In this document: piece by piece, positions 6,970-12,755 of the stretch | How positions within the stretch are numbered: the stretch's first letter is position 1 | Layout: the number at the start of each line of letters is the position of its first letter | NCBI GenBank assembly: GCA_050699035.1 | Contig: JBOHDE010000106.1 | Coordinates: 1-12,755, forward strand | Length of the DNA stretch: 12,755 nt | Source: WHTB01 sp050699035 | GTDB taxonomy: Bacteria > Actinomycetota > Actinomycetes > Propionibacteriales > Nocardioidaceae | Direction: 5' to 3' | Position numbers and translations under genes: made by a program | Notes under the pieces: model-generated | Seen by the model: the letters and a program-made list of their open reading frames with translations, nothing else | Told to the model about the DNA's origin: nothing | Databases searched by the model: none

Positions 6970-8240
6970 AGCCCCAGCTCCCTTGGCAGGTACAGGATCG
7001 CGTCGGGCCAGAAGATGATGCCGACGCACAACAGGAGCAAGGGGACCATGAAGGGCAGTGACCCCCAGAACACCTCTGACATCCGCGCCTGTGCGATGGC
7101 TTGCAAGACGAAGATCACGGTGCCTACGGGTGGCGTCAGCAGACCGATCATCTGGGACAGGATCATCAGGACACCCAGGGCGATCGGGTCGACGTCGTAC
7201 GACACGCTCAACGGCAGCAGGATCGGCACCGTGAGTGTCAGGACAGCGATCGCATCCAGGGCGGTGCCCAGGACCAAGGACAGGGCCAACACCAGCAGCA
7301 GGAAGACGGTGCCGTCGGTCGTCAGGCCGAGGACGAGCTCGGAGATCCGTTGCGGCACCTGCTCCCGGGCGAAGATGTAGCCGAGCAGGTTGGCGGAGGC
7401 GACGATGAGCATGATGCTGCCGGTCGTCAGCACCGCCTCCGTGAGCACCTTCGGGAGGTCACGCAGCCGCAACGTCCGGTAGGCGAACCCCAGGACGGCC
7501 ATGTACGCCGCACCGACCGCAGCCGCCTCGGTCGGTGTGAAGAACCCACCGAGGATGCCGCCGAGGATGACCACCGGCGCGCCCAACGGAGCAATCACCC
7601 GGCGCCCCGTCGCCCACACCTGGACCCAGCTGAACTCCGTACGCACGATGTTGTCGTCACGCCGGACCCAGAAGAACACGACGATGCACAACCCGACGGC
7701 CATCAGCAGCGCCGGCACCACGGACGCCGCGAACAGGGCCCCGGTCGAGACCGCCGCCAACCCGGCATAGATCACCGCGGGGATGCTCGGCGGCATCACC
7801 GGTGCGATCAGGGAGGCCGAACCCGTGACCCCCAGCGCGAATCGCTTGGAGTAGCCACTGCGCAACATCGCCGGGATCTGCAGCTTGCCGAGCGCTGCCG
7901 CGTCGGCGACCGCTGACCCACTCATCCAGGAGAAGCCCACACTCACCCCGACGCTGACATAGCCGAGGCTGCCGCGCACCCGGCCGAGGAGCGCGAGGGC
8001 GAAGTCGAAGAGCCGGTCGGCGATGCCGGCATGGTTGGCCAGGCAGCCCAGCAGGATGAACAGCGGTACAGCGAGCAGCGGAAAGCTGGCGGTCGACTGG
8101 GCCACCAGTCGCAAGGCCAGTCCCAACGACTGGTCCGTCGTCACCAGGTAGGCCAGCGAGGGCCCGATGAATGCGAACGCGATCGGCACCCTGATGACCA
8201 GCAGCAGCGTGATGAGAAGGCAGAGAACGAGGAGGCTCAT
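6966..8240 (-). CDS. dctM: TRAP transporter large permease subunit DctM
   Basis: A 424-residue integral membrane protein of the TRAP large-subunit (DctM) family, which couples sodium entry to solute uptake. It is hydrophobic throughout with about a dozen helices. Family motifs are MSGSAVADAAALG, PPSIPAVIYAGL, GGFFTPTEAAAVGAAY and LTPPVGTVIFVLQAIAQ. The start is the ATG at 8238-8240: homology begins at once with MSLLVLCLLI, GGAGGC-type purines precede it, and ATGA overlaps the dctQ stop. Reading further upstream in frame runs antisense-like through dctQ with Arg-rich sequence and is rejected. The stop overlaps the dehydrogenase start (GTGA). It works with DctQ in the cytoplasmic membrane and with the lipoprotein DctP encoded two genes further down. 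Confidence 0.93.
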   Translation of the reverse strand: MSLLVLCLLITLLLVIRVPIAFAFIGPSLAYLVTTDQSLGLALRLVAQSTASFPLLAVPLFILLGCLANHAGIADRLFDFALALLGRVRGSLGYVSVGVSVGFSWMSGSAVADAAALGKLQIPAMLRSGYSKRFALGVTGSASLIAPVMPPSIPAVIYAGLAAVSTGALFAASVVPALLMAVGLCIVVFFWVRRDDNIVRTEFSWVQVWATGRRVIAPLGAPVVILGGILGGFFTPTEAAAVGAAYMAVLGFAYRTLRLRDLPKVLTEAVLTTGSIMLIVASANLLGYIFAREQVPQRISELVLGLTTDGTVFLLLVLALSLVLGTALDAIAVLTLTVPILLPLSVSYDVDPIALGVLMILSQMIGLLTPPVGTVIFVLQAIAQARMSEVFWGSLPFMVPLLLLCVGIIFWPDAILYLPRELGL

Positions 8241-8782
8241 GCGATTGGTGCCTCGGCGCTCTCGTACGCCGGATCCGGTACGCCGACCACCGCGAACCCC
8301 ACAGCGGCGACGGTGGCCCGGATCGTCGTGCTGACGAAGCCGACCAGGGAGATGCCGTACAGCCACGACATCGGCATCCGCATGGCCGGCGACTTCACGA
8401 TGCCTTGGTCCATGGTGAGTGACCAGGCCGCGGCAGTGAGCCCGATCCCGACTGCGGCGACCACGAGGCAAGAGATCACCCGCACGATGCGCCTCACGAG
8501 CGGGTGCCCGACCGCATCGATCATCTCGATCGAGATGTGAGAGTCCCGGCTGACCAGCACCCCGGCAACCACGAAGGTCAGCCATACAAGGCAGAACCGA
8601 GCGAGCTCACCGGTCCAGGGCCAGCCGTCGAGCGGGAGATAGCGCTGGAGTGCTTGGACCAGGACCAAGAAGAAGATGAGCAACATCGCCGCCGCACCGA
8701 TCGCCACTTCGATCGCGGTGAGCGTGCGCGAGGTCCGGGCGAGCCACCTCGGCGGAGACGTGAACAACGACCTCAGGTCCAC
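8237..8782 (-). CDS. dctQ: TRAP transporter small permease subunit DctQ
   Basis: A 181-residue protein of the TRAP small-permease (DctQ) family with four predicted helices at about 23-45, 58-77, 97-123 and 141-166. The family motif is visible as the QRY of QALQRYLP, then PWTGELARFCLVWL and the pattern SRDSHISIEM. DctQ pairs with DctM in the membrane. The GTG at 8780-8782 is chosen as the start; GAGGG lies about 7 bases upstream. It is the first gene of the minus-strand operon, and only about 30 bases separate its start from the inferred -10 element. It overlaps dctM by 4 bases (ATGA). The N-terminal 20 residues are poorly conserved in the family, so a slightly different start is possible. Confidence 0.88.
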   Translation of the reverse strand: MDLRSLFTSPPRWLARTSRTLTAIEVAIGAAAMLLIFFLVLVQALQRYLPLDGWPWTGELARFCLVWLTFVVAGVLVSRDSHISIEMIDAVGHPLVRRIVRVISCLVVAAVGIGLTAAAWSLTMDQGIVKSPAMRMPMSWLYGISLVGFVSTTIRATVAAVGFAVVGVPDPAYESAEAPIA

Positions 8783-8812
8783 GAGACGCCCTCGTCGGTA
8801 GCCACAGCAGGC

Positions 8813-8842
8813 AACCTAGGGATCGCCGCAACGCGATGGCAA
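8813..8842 (-). promoter_or_regulatory. Probable promoter of the dctQ-quiC operon
   Basis: On the minus strand a TTGCCA hexamer (8842-8837; five of six matches to TTGACA) is followed after 18 bases by TAGGTT (8818-8813), which keeps the important TA and final T of a -10 box. Transcription would begin about 6-8 bases further on, giving a leader of roughly 20-25 bases before the dctQ GTG. The -35 hexamer lies inside the inverted repeat of the neighbouring operator, so a bound regulator should block it. This is a pattern match only. Confidence 0.5.
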
Positions 8843-8866
8843 GGGATTGCCAACCTGTTGCCATCG
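8834..8866. promoter_or_regulatory. Nested inverted repeats, probable LacI-family operator
   Basis: Two perfect palindromic arrangements share one arm. The inner one, 8837-8852, is TGGCAA-GGGA-TTGCCA. The outer one pairs CGATGGCAA (8834-8842) with TTGCCATCG (8858-8866) around 15 bases. TTGCCA is therefore also present as a direct repeat 11 bases apart (8847 and 8858). The even 4-base centre and the TTGCCA/TGGCAA arms resemble LacI-type sites, although the usual central CG is absent. It lies between the divergent regulator and dctQ starts and covers the -35 hexamer of the operon, as expected of an inducer-relieved repressor that may also control its own gene. Confidence 0.6.
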
Positions 8867-8881
8867 GGGTTGAGTGGCACC

Positions 8882-9883
8882 GTGTCCGGTTCCACGATCT
8901 ACGACGTCGCGGCCGCCGCCGGCGTCGCGACCTCCACGGTGTCCCGCGCGTTCTCCACACCGAACCGGGTGAGTGCGCGCACCCGAGAGCACGTGCTGGC
9001 GGTCGCCGCCGAGCTGGGGTACCGACCGAACCCGCACGCCCGCGCCCTGCTCTCCGGACGGCACCACACGGTGGCGATGGTCGTTTCCGATATCACCAAC
9101 CCGCACTACTTCGAGCTGATCCGAGGGGCTGAGATGCGCGCCAAGGCCTCGGAGTACACGTTGGTCCTGGTCAACGCCGAGGAGTCGCCGCGCATCGAGT
9201 ACGACCAGATTCAGCGCCTTGTTCCTTCCGTCGATGGCTTCGTCCTCGCTGCGAGCCGACTGCCGGACGAGAACCTGGCCCAGATCGCCGGCCAGCGACC
9301 GGCCGTACTCATGAACCGTGAGCTGCACGGACTGCCCAGCGTCGTCCTCGACCACGTGCAGGGCTGTCGCCAGATCGTCGAACACCTCGCCTCCCTCGGC
9401 CACCGCCACCTGATCTACCTCGCCGGACCGCGGAACTCGTGGATGGCCACCACCCGCTGGTCGGCGCTGCGGGTGGCGGCCGAAGACCTCGGGCTGCGGG
9501 CGCAGAAGGTCGGACCGTTCACCCCGAAGGTCTCCCACGGCGGGGCCGCGGCGGACAGCGCGTTGCACGCTCACGCCACCGCGATCGTCGCCCACAACGA
9601 CCTGCTGGCGATTGGCGTCATCCAGCGTCTGGCGCAGCGCTCGGTCAGGGTGCCCGAGGACGTGAGCGTCGTCGGCTTCGACAACATCTTTGCCGCGGAC
9701 CTGTGTACCCCCAGCCTGACTACCTTGGGTGGCGCGCATGCGGAGGTCGGCCGGGCGGCCGTGGAGATTCTGCTCCGGGCTGCCGGCCCGACCCCGGTGC
9801 GGGGGGACCCGCCGCAAGTCGTGCTCCCCACCGAGCTGGTGCTGCGTGGCTCGACCGGACTCGTGACGGGCCGAACCTCCTGA
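8882..9883 (+). CDS. LacI-family transcriptional regulator
   Basis: A 333-residue repressor-type regulator. The N-terminal helix-turn-helix starts at residue 5 (TIYDVAAAAGVATSTVSRAF), and the hinge helix region is near 52-64 (RPNPHARALLSGR). The rest is a periplasmic-binding-protein-like effector domain with VVSDITNPHYFELIRGAE, AIVAHNDLLAIGVIQRL and VSVVGFDN. The GTG at 8882 is chosen because the DNA-binding domain begins four residues later; an in-frame TTG at 8870 is an alternative. Frames open much further upstream but pass antisense through dctQ and are not credible. The gene is divergent from the dctQ operon and faces the inverted repeats described for 8834-8866, so it most likely represses that operon until a shikimate/quinate-type ligand or pathway intermediate binds. 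The effector identity is inferred from context only. Confidence 0.9.
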   Translation: MSGSTIYDVAAAAGVATSTVSRAFSTPNRVSARTREHVLAVAAELGYRPNPHARALLSGRHHTVAMVVSDITNPHYFELIRGAEMRAKASEYTLVLVNAEESPRIEYDQIQRLVPSVDGFVLAASRLPDENLAQIAGQRPAVLMNRELHGLPSVVLDHVQGCRQIVEHLASLGHRHLIYLAGPRNSWMATTRWSALRVAAEDLGLRAQKVGPFTPKVSHGGAAADSALHAHATAIVAHNDLLAIGVIQRLAQRSVRVPEDVSVVGFDNIFAADLCTPSLTTLGGAHAEVGRAAVEILLRAAGPTPVRGDPPQVVLPTELVLRGSTGLVTGRTS

Positions 9884-9980
9884 CGCGGACCGCCGATCAC
9901 CGGAACTCTGCGCGGTGCCTGTTCGTCGGGGCCTGGTGACTGGCGGTGACCAGCACCGCCCACGGGCGACCTCGGGGACC

Positions 9981-11444
9981 ATGCAGACGGGTACGGGTAC
10001 GACAGTCGAGCACGCCAGCCGTGCCAACGGACCGCGCCATCCGGTGCGCGCGATGCTGGTGCGGCTGCACTTCTATGCGGGTGTCTTCGTGGCCCCGTTC
10101 ATCCTGGTCGCGGCCGTGAGTGGCCTGCTGTACGCGGTGAGCCCCTCGCTGGAGCGGCTCGTCCACGACGACCAGCTGCACACCGAGTCGCGTGGCGAGC
10201 CGCTGCCACTGGCAGACCAGATCGATGCGGCGCGCACGACCGAGCCCGACCTTCCGCTGCTGGCGGTGCGCCCCGCCGCAGACACGGGTACGACCACGCG
10301 GGTGCTGTTCGACGGTGGTCGGACCGAGGAGAACCGGCGCGAAGCGGTGTTCGTGGATCCGGTCACCGGTGCCGTCGTCGGTGAGCTGCCGGTCTACGGA
10401 TCCAGCGGTGCGTTGCCGTTCCGCACCTGGACCAGCCAGCTGCACAGCGGACTGCACCTCGGTGAGCCGGGACGCATCTACAGCGAGTTGGCGGCGTCCT
10501 GGCTGTGGGTGATCGGCCTCGCGGGGCTCGCGCTCTGGTGGACCGGCCCGCGCCGAGCGCGCCGGTGGCGACCGAGCCGGGTAGGTGGACGGCGGGGCCG
10601 GACGATGTCGTGGCACGGTGCGGTCGGCACCTGGGCGCTGCTCGGCATGCTGATGCTGTCGGCGACCGGGCTGACCTGGTCCCGCTTCGCCGGGGAGAAC
10701 GTCACCGACCTGCGCGAGGCGCTCGGCTGGACGACGCCGGCGGTCGCTGCGGACGTACCCCCGAACGCGGATCCGCACGCCGCACACCGCGGGGGAGGAG
10801 CGGCCGAGCCACCGCGGACATCCGACGGACCCGGCATCGGCTACGACAGCGCCGCCGACGTCGGCGCCGACCACGGGTTGGCCGGACCGGTGGAGATCAC
10901 CGGGCCGGTCGGCGCGACCGGTGCGTACGTCGTGCAGGAGCTCGACAGGTCCTGGCCGACCCACACCGACGCCGTCTCCGTCGACCCGGCCGACGGCACG
11001 GTCGTGGACGTCGTCCGGTTTGCCGACTTTCCGCTGGCCGCGCAGCTGACGCGGTGGGGTATCGACATCCACATGGGCCTGCTGTTCGGCGTCTACAACC
11101 AGATCGCCCTGGCGCTGCTCGCGCTCGTGCTGGTGGCGATGGTGGGGTGGGGCTATCGGATGTGGTGGGTACGGCGTCCCACGCGCGGCCACCGGCTTCG
11201 TCTCGGTCGCCCGCCGCGCCGGGGAGGATGGCGCCGGGTACCTCCATCGATCCTGGTGGGAGTCGTCGGGCTCGTCGTTGCGGTCGGGTGGTTCCTCCCG
11301 GTGCTCGGTGCGAGCCTGCTGCTGTTCGTGCTGGTCGATAGCCTGGTCGGGCTGCGCCCCGGCAAACGGCCGGCCCAGACCGGCGGTCCACCGGCCGAGC
11401 TCAGGCTCGGAGATCCTCAGCTCACCGGCCTGCGCGCTAGGTGA
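9981..11444 (+). CDS. PepSY-associated transmembrane protein (PiuB/PepSY_TM family)
   Basis: A 487-residue membrane protein. Helices are predicted at about 32-54 (VFVAPFILVAAVSGLLYAV), 171-188, 216-234, 368-396 and 422-458 (one long or two short). Extracytoplasmic PepSY-type segments lie between helices 1 and 2 (EAVFVDPVTGAVVGELPVYG) and between helices 3 and 4 (DAVSVDPADGTVVDVV). Conserved-looking histidines near the membrane (His30, His155 and His159 in LHSGLHLG, His212, His364) fit the family, some members of which are linked to siderophore-iron reduction or haem binding. The ATG at 9981 has GGGGA just upstream and is preferred over the GTG at 9915, whose extra residues are low in homology. 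A His/Gly/Pro-rich linker sits at about 260-290. The gene stands alone; its last 8 bases overlap the convergent ktrA. An iron-related role is a family-level inference, with no iron gene nearby. Confidence 0.85.
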   Translation: MQTGTGTTVEHASRANGPRHPVRAMLVRLHFYAGVFVAPFILVAAVSGLLYAVSPSLERLVHDDQLHTESRGEPLPLADQIDAARTTEPDLPLLAVRPAADTGTTTRVLFDGGRTEENRREAVFVDPVTGAVVGELPVYGSSGALPFRTWTSQLHSGLHLGEPGRIYSELAASWLWVIGLAGLALWWTGPRRARRWRPSRVGGRRGRTMSWHGAVGTWALLGMLMLSATGLTWSRFAGENVTDLREALGWTTPAVAADVPPNADPHAAHRGGGAAEPPRTSDGPGIGYDSAADVGADHGLAGPVEITGPVGATGAYVVQELDRSWPTHTDAVSVDPADGTVVDVVRFADFPLAAQLTRWGIDIHMGLLFGVYNQIALALLALVLVAMVGWGYRMWWVRRPTRGHRLRLGRPPRRGGWRRVPPSILVGVVGLVVAVGWFLPVLGASLLLFVLVDSLVGLRPGKRPAQTGGPPAELRLGDPQLTGLRAR

Positions 11445-12108
11445 GGTCGCTGAAGCGTTCGACGTCGCGGGTCTTGCCGGACACGATGATGAGGTCATGC
11501 TGCTTGACGGTGGTGTCCGCTGTCGCGTAGGTGAAATCCTCGCCGGCCCGTTTCACGCCGACGACGGTGACGCCGTACTTGCTTCGCACGTGGGACTCGC
11601 CGAGTGTCTGGCCGACGACACCCGCCGGCGCCTTGGTCTTGACCATGGCGAAGTCGTCGTCGAACTCGATGTAGTCGAGCATCCGGCCGCGGACGAGGTG
11701 CGCGACCCGTTTGCCCATGTCGTGCTCGGGTCGGACGACGTGATGGACGCCGAGCTGGGTGAGGATCTTGGCGTGCGAGTGGCTGATCGCCTTTGCCCAG
11801 ATGTGGGGGACGTCCAACCCGATGACGACGGACGCGGTCAGGATGCTGGCTTCGAGGTTGGTGCCCATGCCGATCACGGCCCGGTCGAACTCGTGGACCG
11901 ACAGTTGGCGAAGTGCGGCTTCGTTGGTGGAGTCGGCTTCGACGACCTGGGTCAGGCGGCCGGCGAGCGCCTCGACCTGCTTGGGATCCACGTCGATACC
12001 GAGTACGTCGACGTCCGCGTCGACCAGCTCGAGGGCGAGGGACGTGCCGAATCGTCCCAGGCCCATCACCGCGACGCCGGCGGTGCTACCGCTGCTGTCC
12101 TTAGCCAA
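11437..12108 (-). CDS. ktrA: Potassium uptake regulatory subunit KtrA/TrkA (RCK protein)
   Basis: A 223-residue cytoplasmic RCK protein. The N-terminal Rossmann domain has GLGRFG (16-21), Asp39 after the second strand (VLGIDVDP) and EADSTN at 58-62, a layout that binds NAD(H) or ATP/ADP. The C-terminal TrkA-C domain runs from about 137 to 220, including YGVTVVGVKR and HDLIIVSGK. Such proteins form octameric rings that gate the KtrB channel-like subunit. The start is a TTG at 12106-12108: no ATG or GTG is nearby, AAGGAC lies about 8 bases upstream inside ktrB, and family homology begins about 10 residues later. It overlaps the ktrB stop by 8 bases, so translation is probably coupled. Its 3' end overlaps the PepSY gene tail to tail by 8 bases. 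Confidence 0.92.
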   Translation of the reverse strand: MAKDSSGSTAGVAVMGLGRFGTSLALELVDADVDVLGIDVDPKQVEALAGRLTQVVEADSTNEAALRQLSVHEFDRAVIGMGTNLEASILTASVVIGLDVPHIWAKAISHSHAKILTQLGVHHVVRPEHDMGKRVAHLVRGRMLDYIEFDDDFAMVKTKAPAGVVGQTLGESHVRSKYGVTVVGVKRAGEDFTYATADTTVKQHDLIIVSGKTRDVERFSDLT

Positions 12109-12755
12109 TGAGGGGCCGTCCTTCCGGGTACCGGTACAGGCGGGGCCTGTCCCGCAAGGCTAGTGCCGACACGAGCGTGATCGGGCCGAGCCGGCCGACG
12201 AACATCAGCAGGATCAGCAGCAGCTGGCCGTGTGGGGGCAGGTCCGCGGTGATGCCGGCCGAAAGGCCGACGGTGGCGAACGCCGAGATCACCTCGAACA
12301 GCACCACGTCGGTGCCGAACCGTGTCGTCTCGACGAGCACCACGGCCGAAGTCACTACGACGGCGACCGACACCAACGCGACGGTGAGGGCCTGGCGCCA
12401 CACTCGGGGGTCGATGCGGCGGTCGAACACGGTCACCTCCGGGTCGCCGCGTACCTCGGCGTAGATGACGAAGAACAGCAGCGCGAAGGTGGTGACCTTG
12501 ATGCCGCCGGCAGTGCCGGCCGAGCCGCCGCCGATGAACATCAGGATGTCGAGGCCGAGCAAGGTGCCCGGGTCCATGGCGCCGATGTCGACGGTGTTGA
12601 ACCCGGCGGTGCGCGCGACGACCGAGTGGAAGAAGCCGGCCAACAACCGCCCGGGCAGGTCCAGCCGGCCCAGGGTGCCGGGGTTGGTCCACTCGTTGGC
12701 GCTGACGAAGACAGTCCCGACCGACAACAGCAGCACGGTCATCGAGAGGGTGAGC
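12101..12755 (-). CDS. ktrB: Potassium uptake translocation subunit KtrB/TrkH (C-terminal part)
   Basis: The frame is open to the window edge, so only about 217 C-terminal codons are seen; an internal ATG at 12742 is not the start. Signatures of the TrkH/KtrB potassium translocator are clear: a pore loop and filter region VVARTAGFNTVDIG, the gate-helix segment MFIGGGSAGTAGGIK, the last pore loop SAFATVGLSAG and FVGRLGP with its conserved arginine in the final helix. The protein conducts K+ (with Na+ in some Ktr systems) across the cytoplasmic membrane under control of KtrA, encoded immediately downstream with an 8-base overlap. It ends with a short basic tail (RLYRYPEGRPLIG) and TAA. Whether it should be called KtrB or TrkH is a naming matter; the size of the regulatory partner favours Ktr. 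Confidence 0.92.
   Translation of the reverse strand, partial: LTLSMTVLLLSVGTVFVSANEWTNPGTLGRLDLPGRLLAGFFHSVVARTAGFNTVDIGAMDPGTLLGLDILMFIGGGSAGTAGGIKVTTFALLFFVIYAEVRGDPEVTVFDRRIDPRVWRQALTVALVSVAVVVTSAVVLVETTRFGTDVVLFEVISAFATVGLSAGITADLPPHGQLLLILLMFVGRLGPITLVSALALRDRPRLYRYPEGRPLIG

Noticed and set aside
6136..7380. 414-codon plus-strand open frame across the dehydrogenase and dctM
   Set aside because: It spans the boundary of two well-supported minus-strand genes, has low-complexity Arg/Gly/Asp content and no recognisable motif.
8241..8585. 115-codon upstream extension of dctM
   Set aside because: It runs out of frame through dctQ, is Arg/Gly/His-rich, and the dctM family homology starts exactly at the ATG at 8240 with an ATGA overlap.
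8847..8875. Plus-strand promoter for the regulator: TTGCCA with TTGAGT 17 bases later
   Set aside because: The -10 candidate lacks the TA start and matches poorly; not strong enough to list as a feature, though autoregulation remains possible.
8504..8881. Upstream extension of the LacI-family regulator
   Set aside because: It lies antisense to dctQ and crosses the operator and promoter region; the helix-turn-helix begins just after the GTG at 8882.
9884..9980. Possible terminator between the regulator and the PepSY gene
   Set aside because: Short GC-rich self-complementary pieces occur everywhere at this base composition, and there is no T-run or long stable stem.
9897..11498. 533-codon minus-strand open frame antisense to the PepSY gene
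   Set aside because: Arg/Gln/His-rich composition with no domain; it is the antisense shadow of a GC-rich coding region whose plus-strand product has clear helices and PepSY segments.

Overview
The window comes from a GC-rich chromosome with very high third-position GC, frequent GTG starts and heavily overlapping genes. Together with the protein families seen (the pterin dehydratase/glyoxalase fusion, the excisionase-type antitoxin, a PASTA-like secreted-protein tail and Ktr-type potassium uptake), this points to an actinobacterium, probably of the Nocardioides/Propionibacteriales kind. The genus is an inference; there is no rRNA or other marker gene here.

Left part (1-2160) is a patchwork of small and broken genes. 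It holds a small putative membrane protein, a solitary DNA-binding antitoxin-like gene on the minus strand, the C-terminal remnant of a secreted PASTA-like protein that meets the antitoxin gene head-on, an intact pterin-4a-carbinolamine dehydratase/glyoxalase fusion, and a decayed SAM-dependent methyltransferase carrying a nonsense codon, two frameshifts and an apparent internal deletion.

Centre (2170-9883) is a coherent catabolic locus. Six minus-strand genes run dctQ - dctM - shikimate/quinate dehydrogenase - dctP - phosphotriesterase-family hydrolase - quiC. Four of the five junctions are 4-base ATGA/GTGA overlaps and the fifth is a 2-base gap, so this is one tightly coupled operon. A LacI-family regulator is transcribed divergently, and the shared intergenic region holds nested inverted repeats that overlap the likely operon promoter. 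The inferred scheme is: the TRAP transporter imports shikimate, quinate or a relative; the dehydrogenase oxidises it to 3-dehydroshikimate or 3-dehydroquinate; and QuiC dehydrates 3-dehydroshikimate to protocatechuate for ring cleavage elsewhere. No dedicated 3-dehydroquinate dehydratase is present, so either shikimate is the main substrate or a housekeeping enzyme fills the gap. The phosphotriesterase-family enzyme has no textbook role in this pathway and is the most interesting unknown. A lactonase or esterase that releases the cyclitol acid is the simplest guess.

Right part (9981-12755) holds a PepSY-domain membrane protein on the plus strand. It is convergent with a two-gene potassium uptake unit on the minus strand (ktrB then ktrA), and ktrB runs off the right edge. 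The convergent genes overlap tail to tail by 8 bases. I saw no tRNA, rRNA, CRISPR array or insertion sequence, and no gene-free stretch longer than 300 bases.
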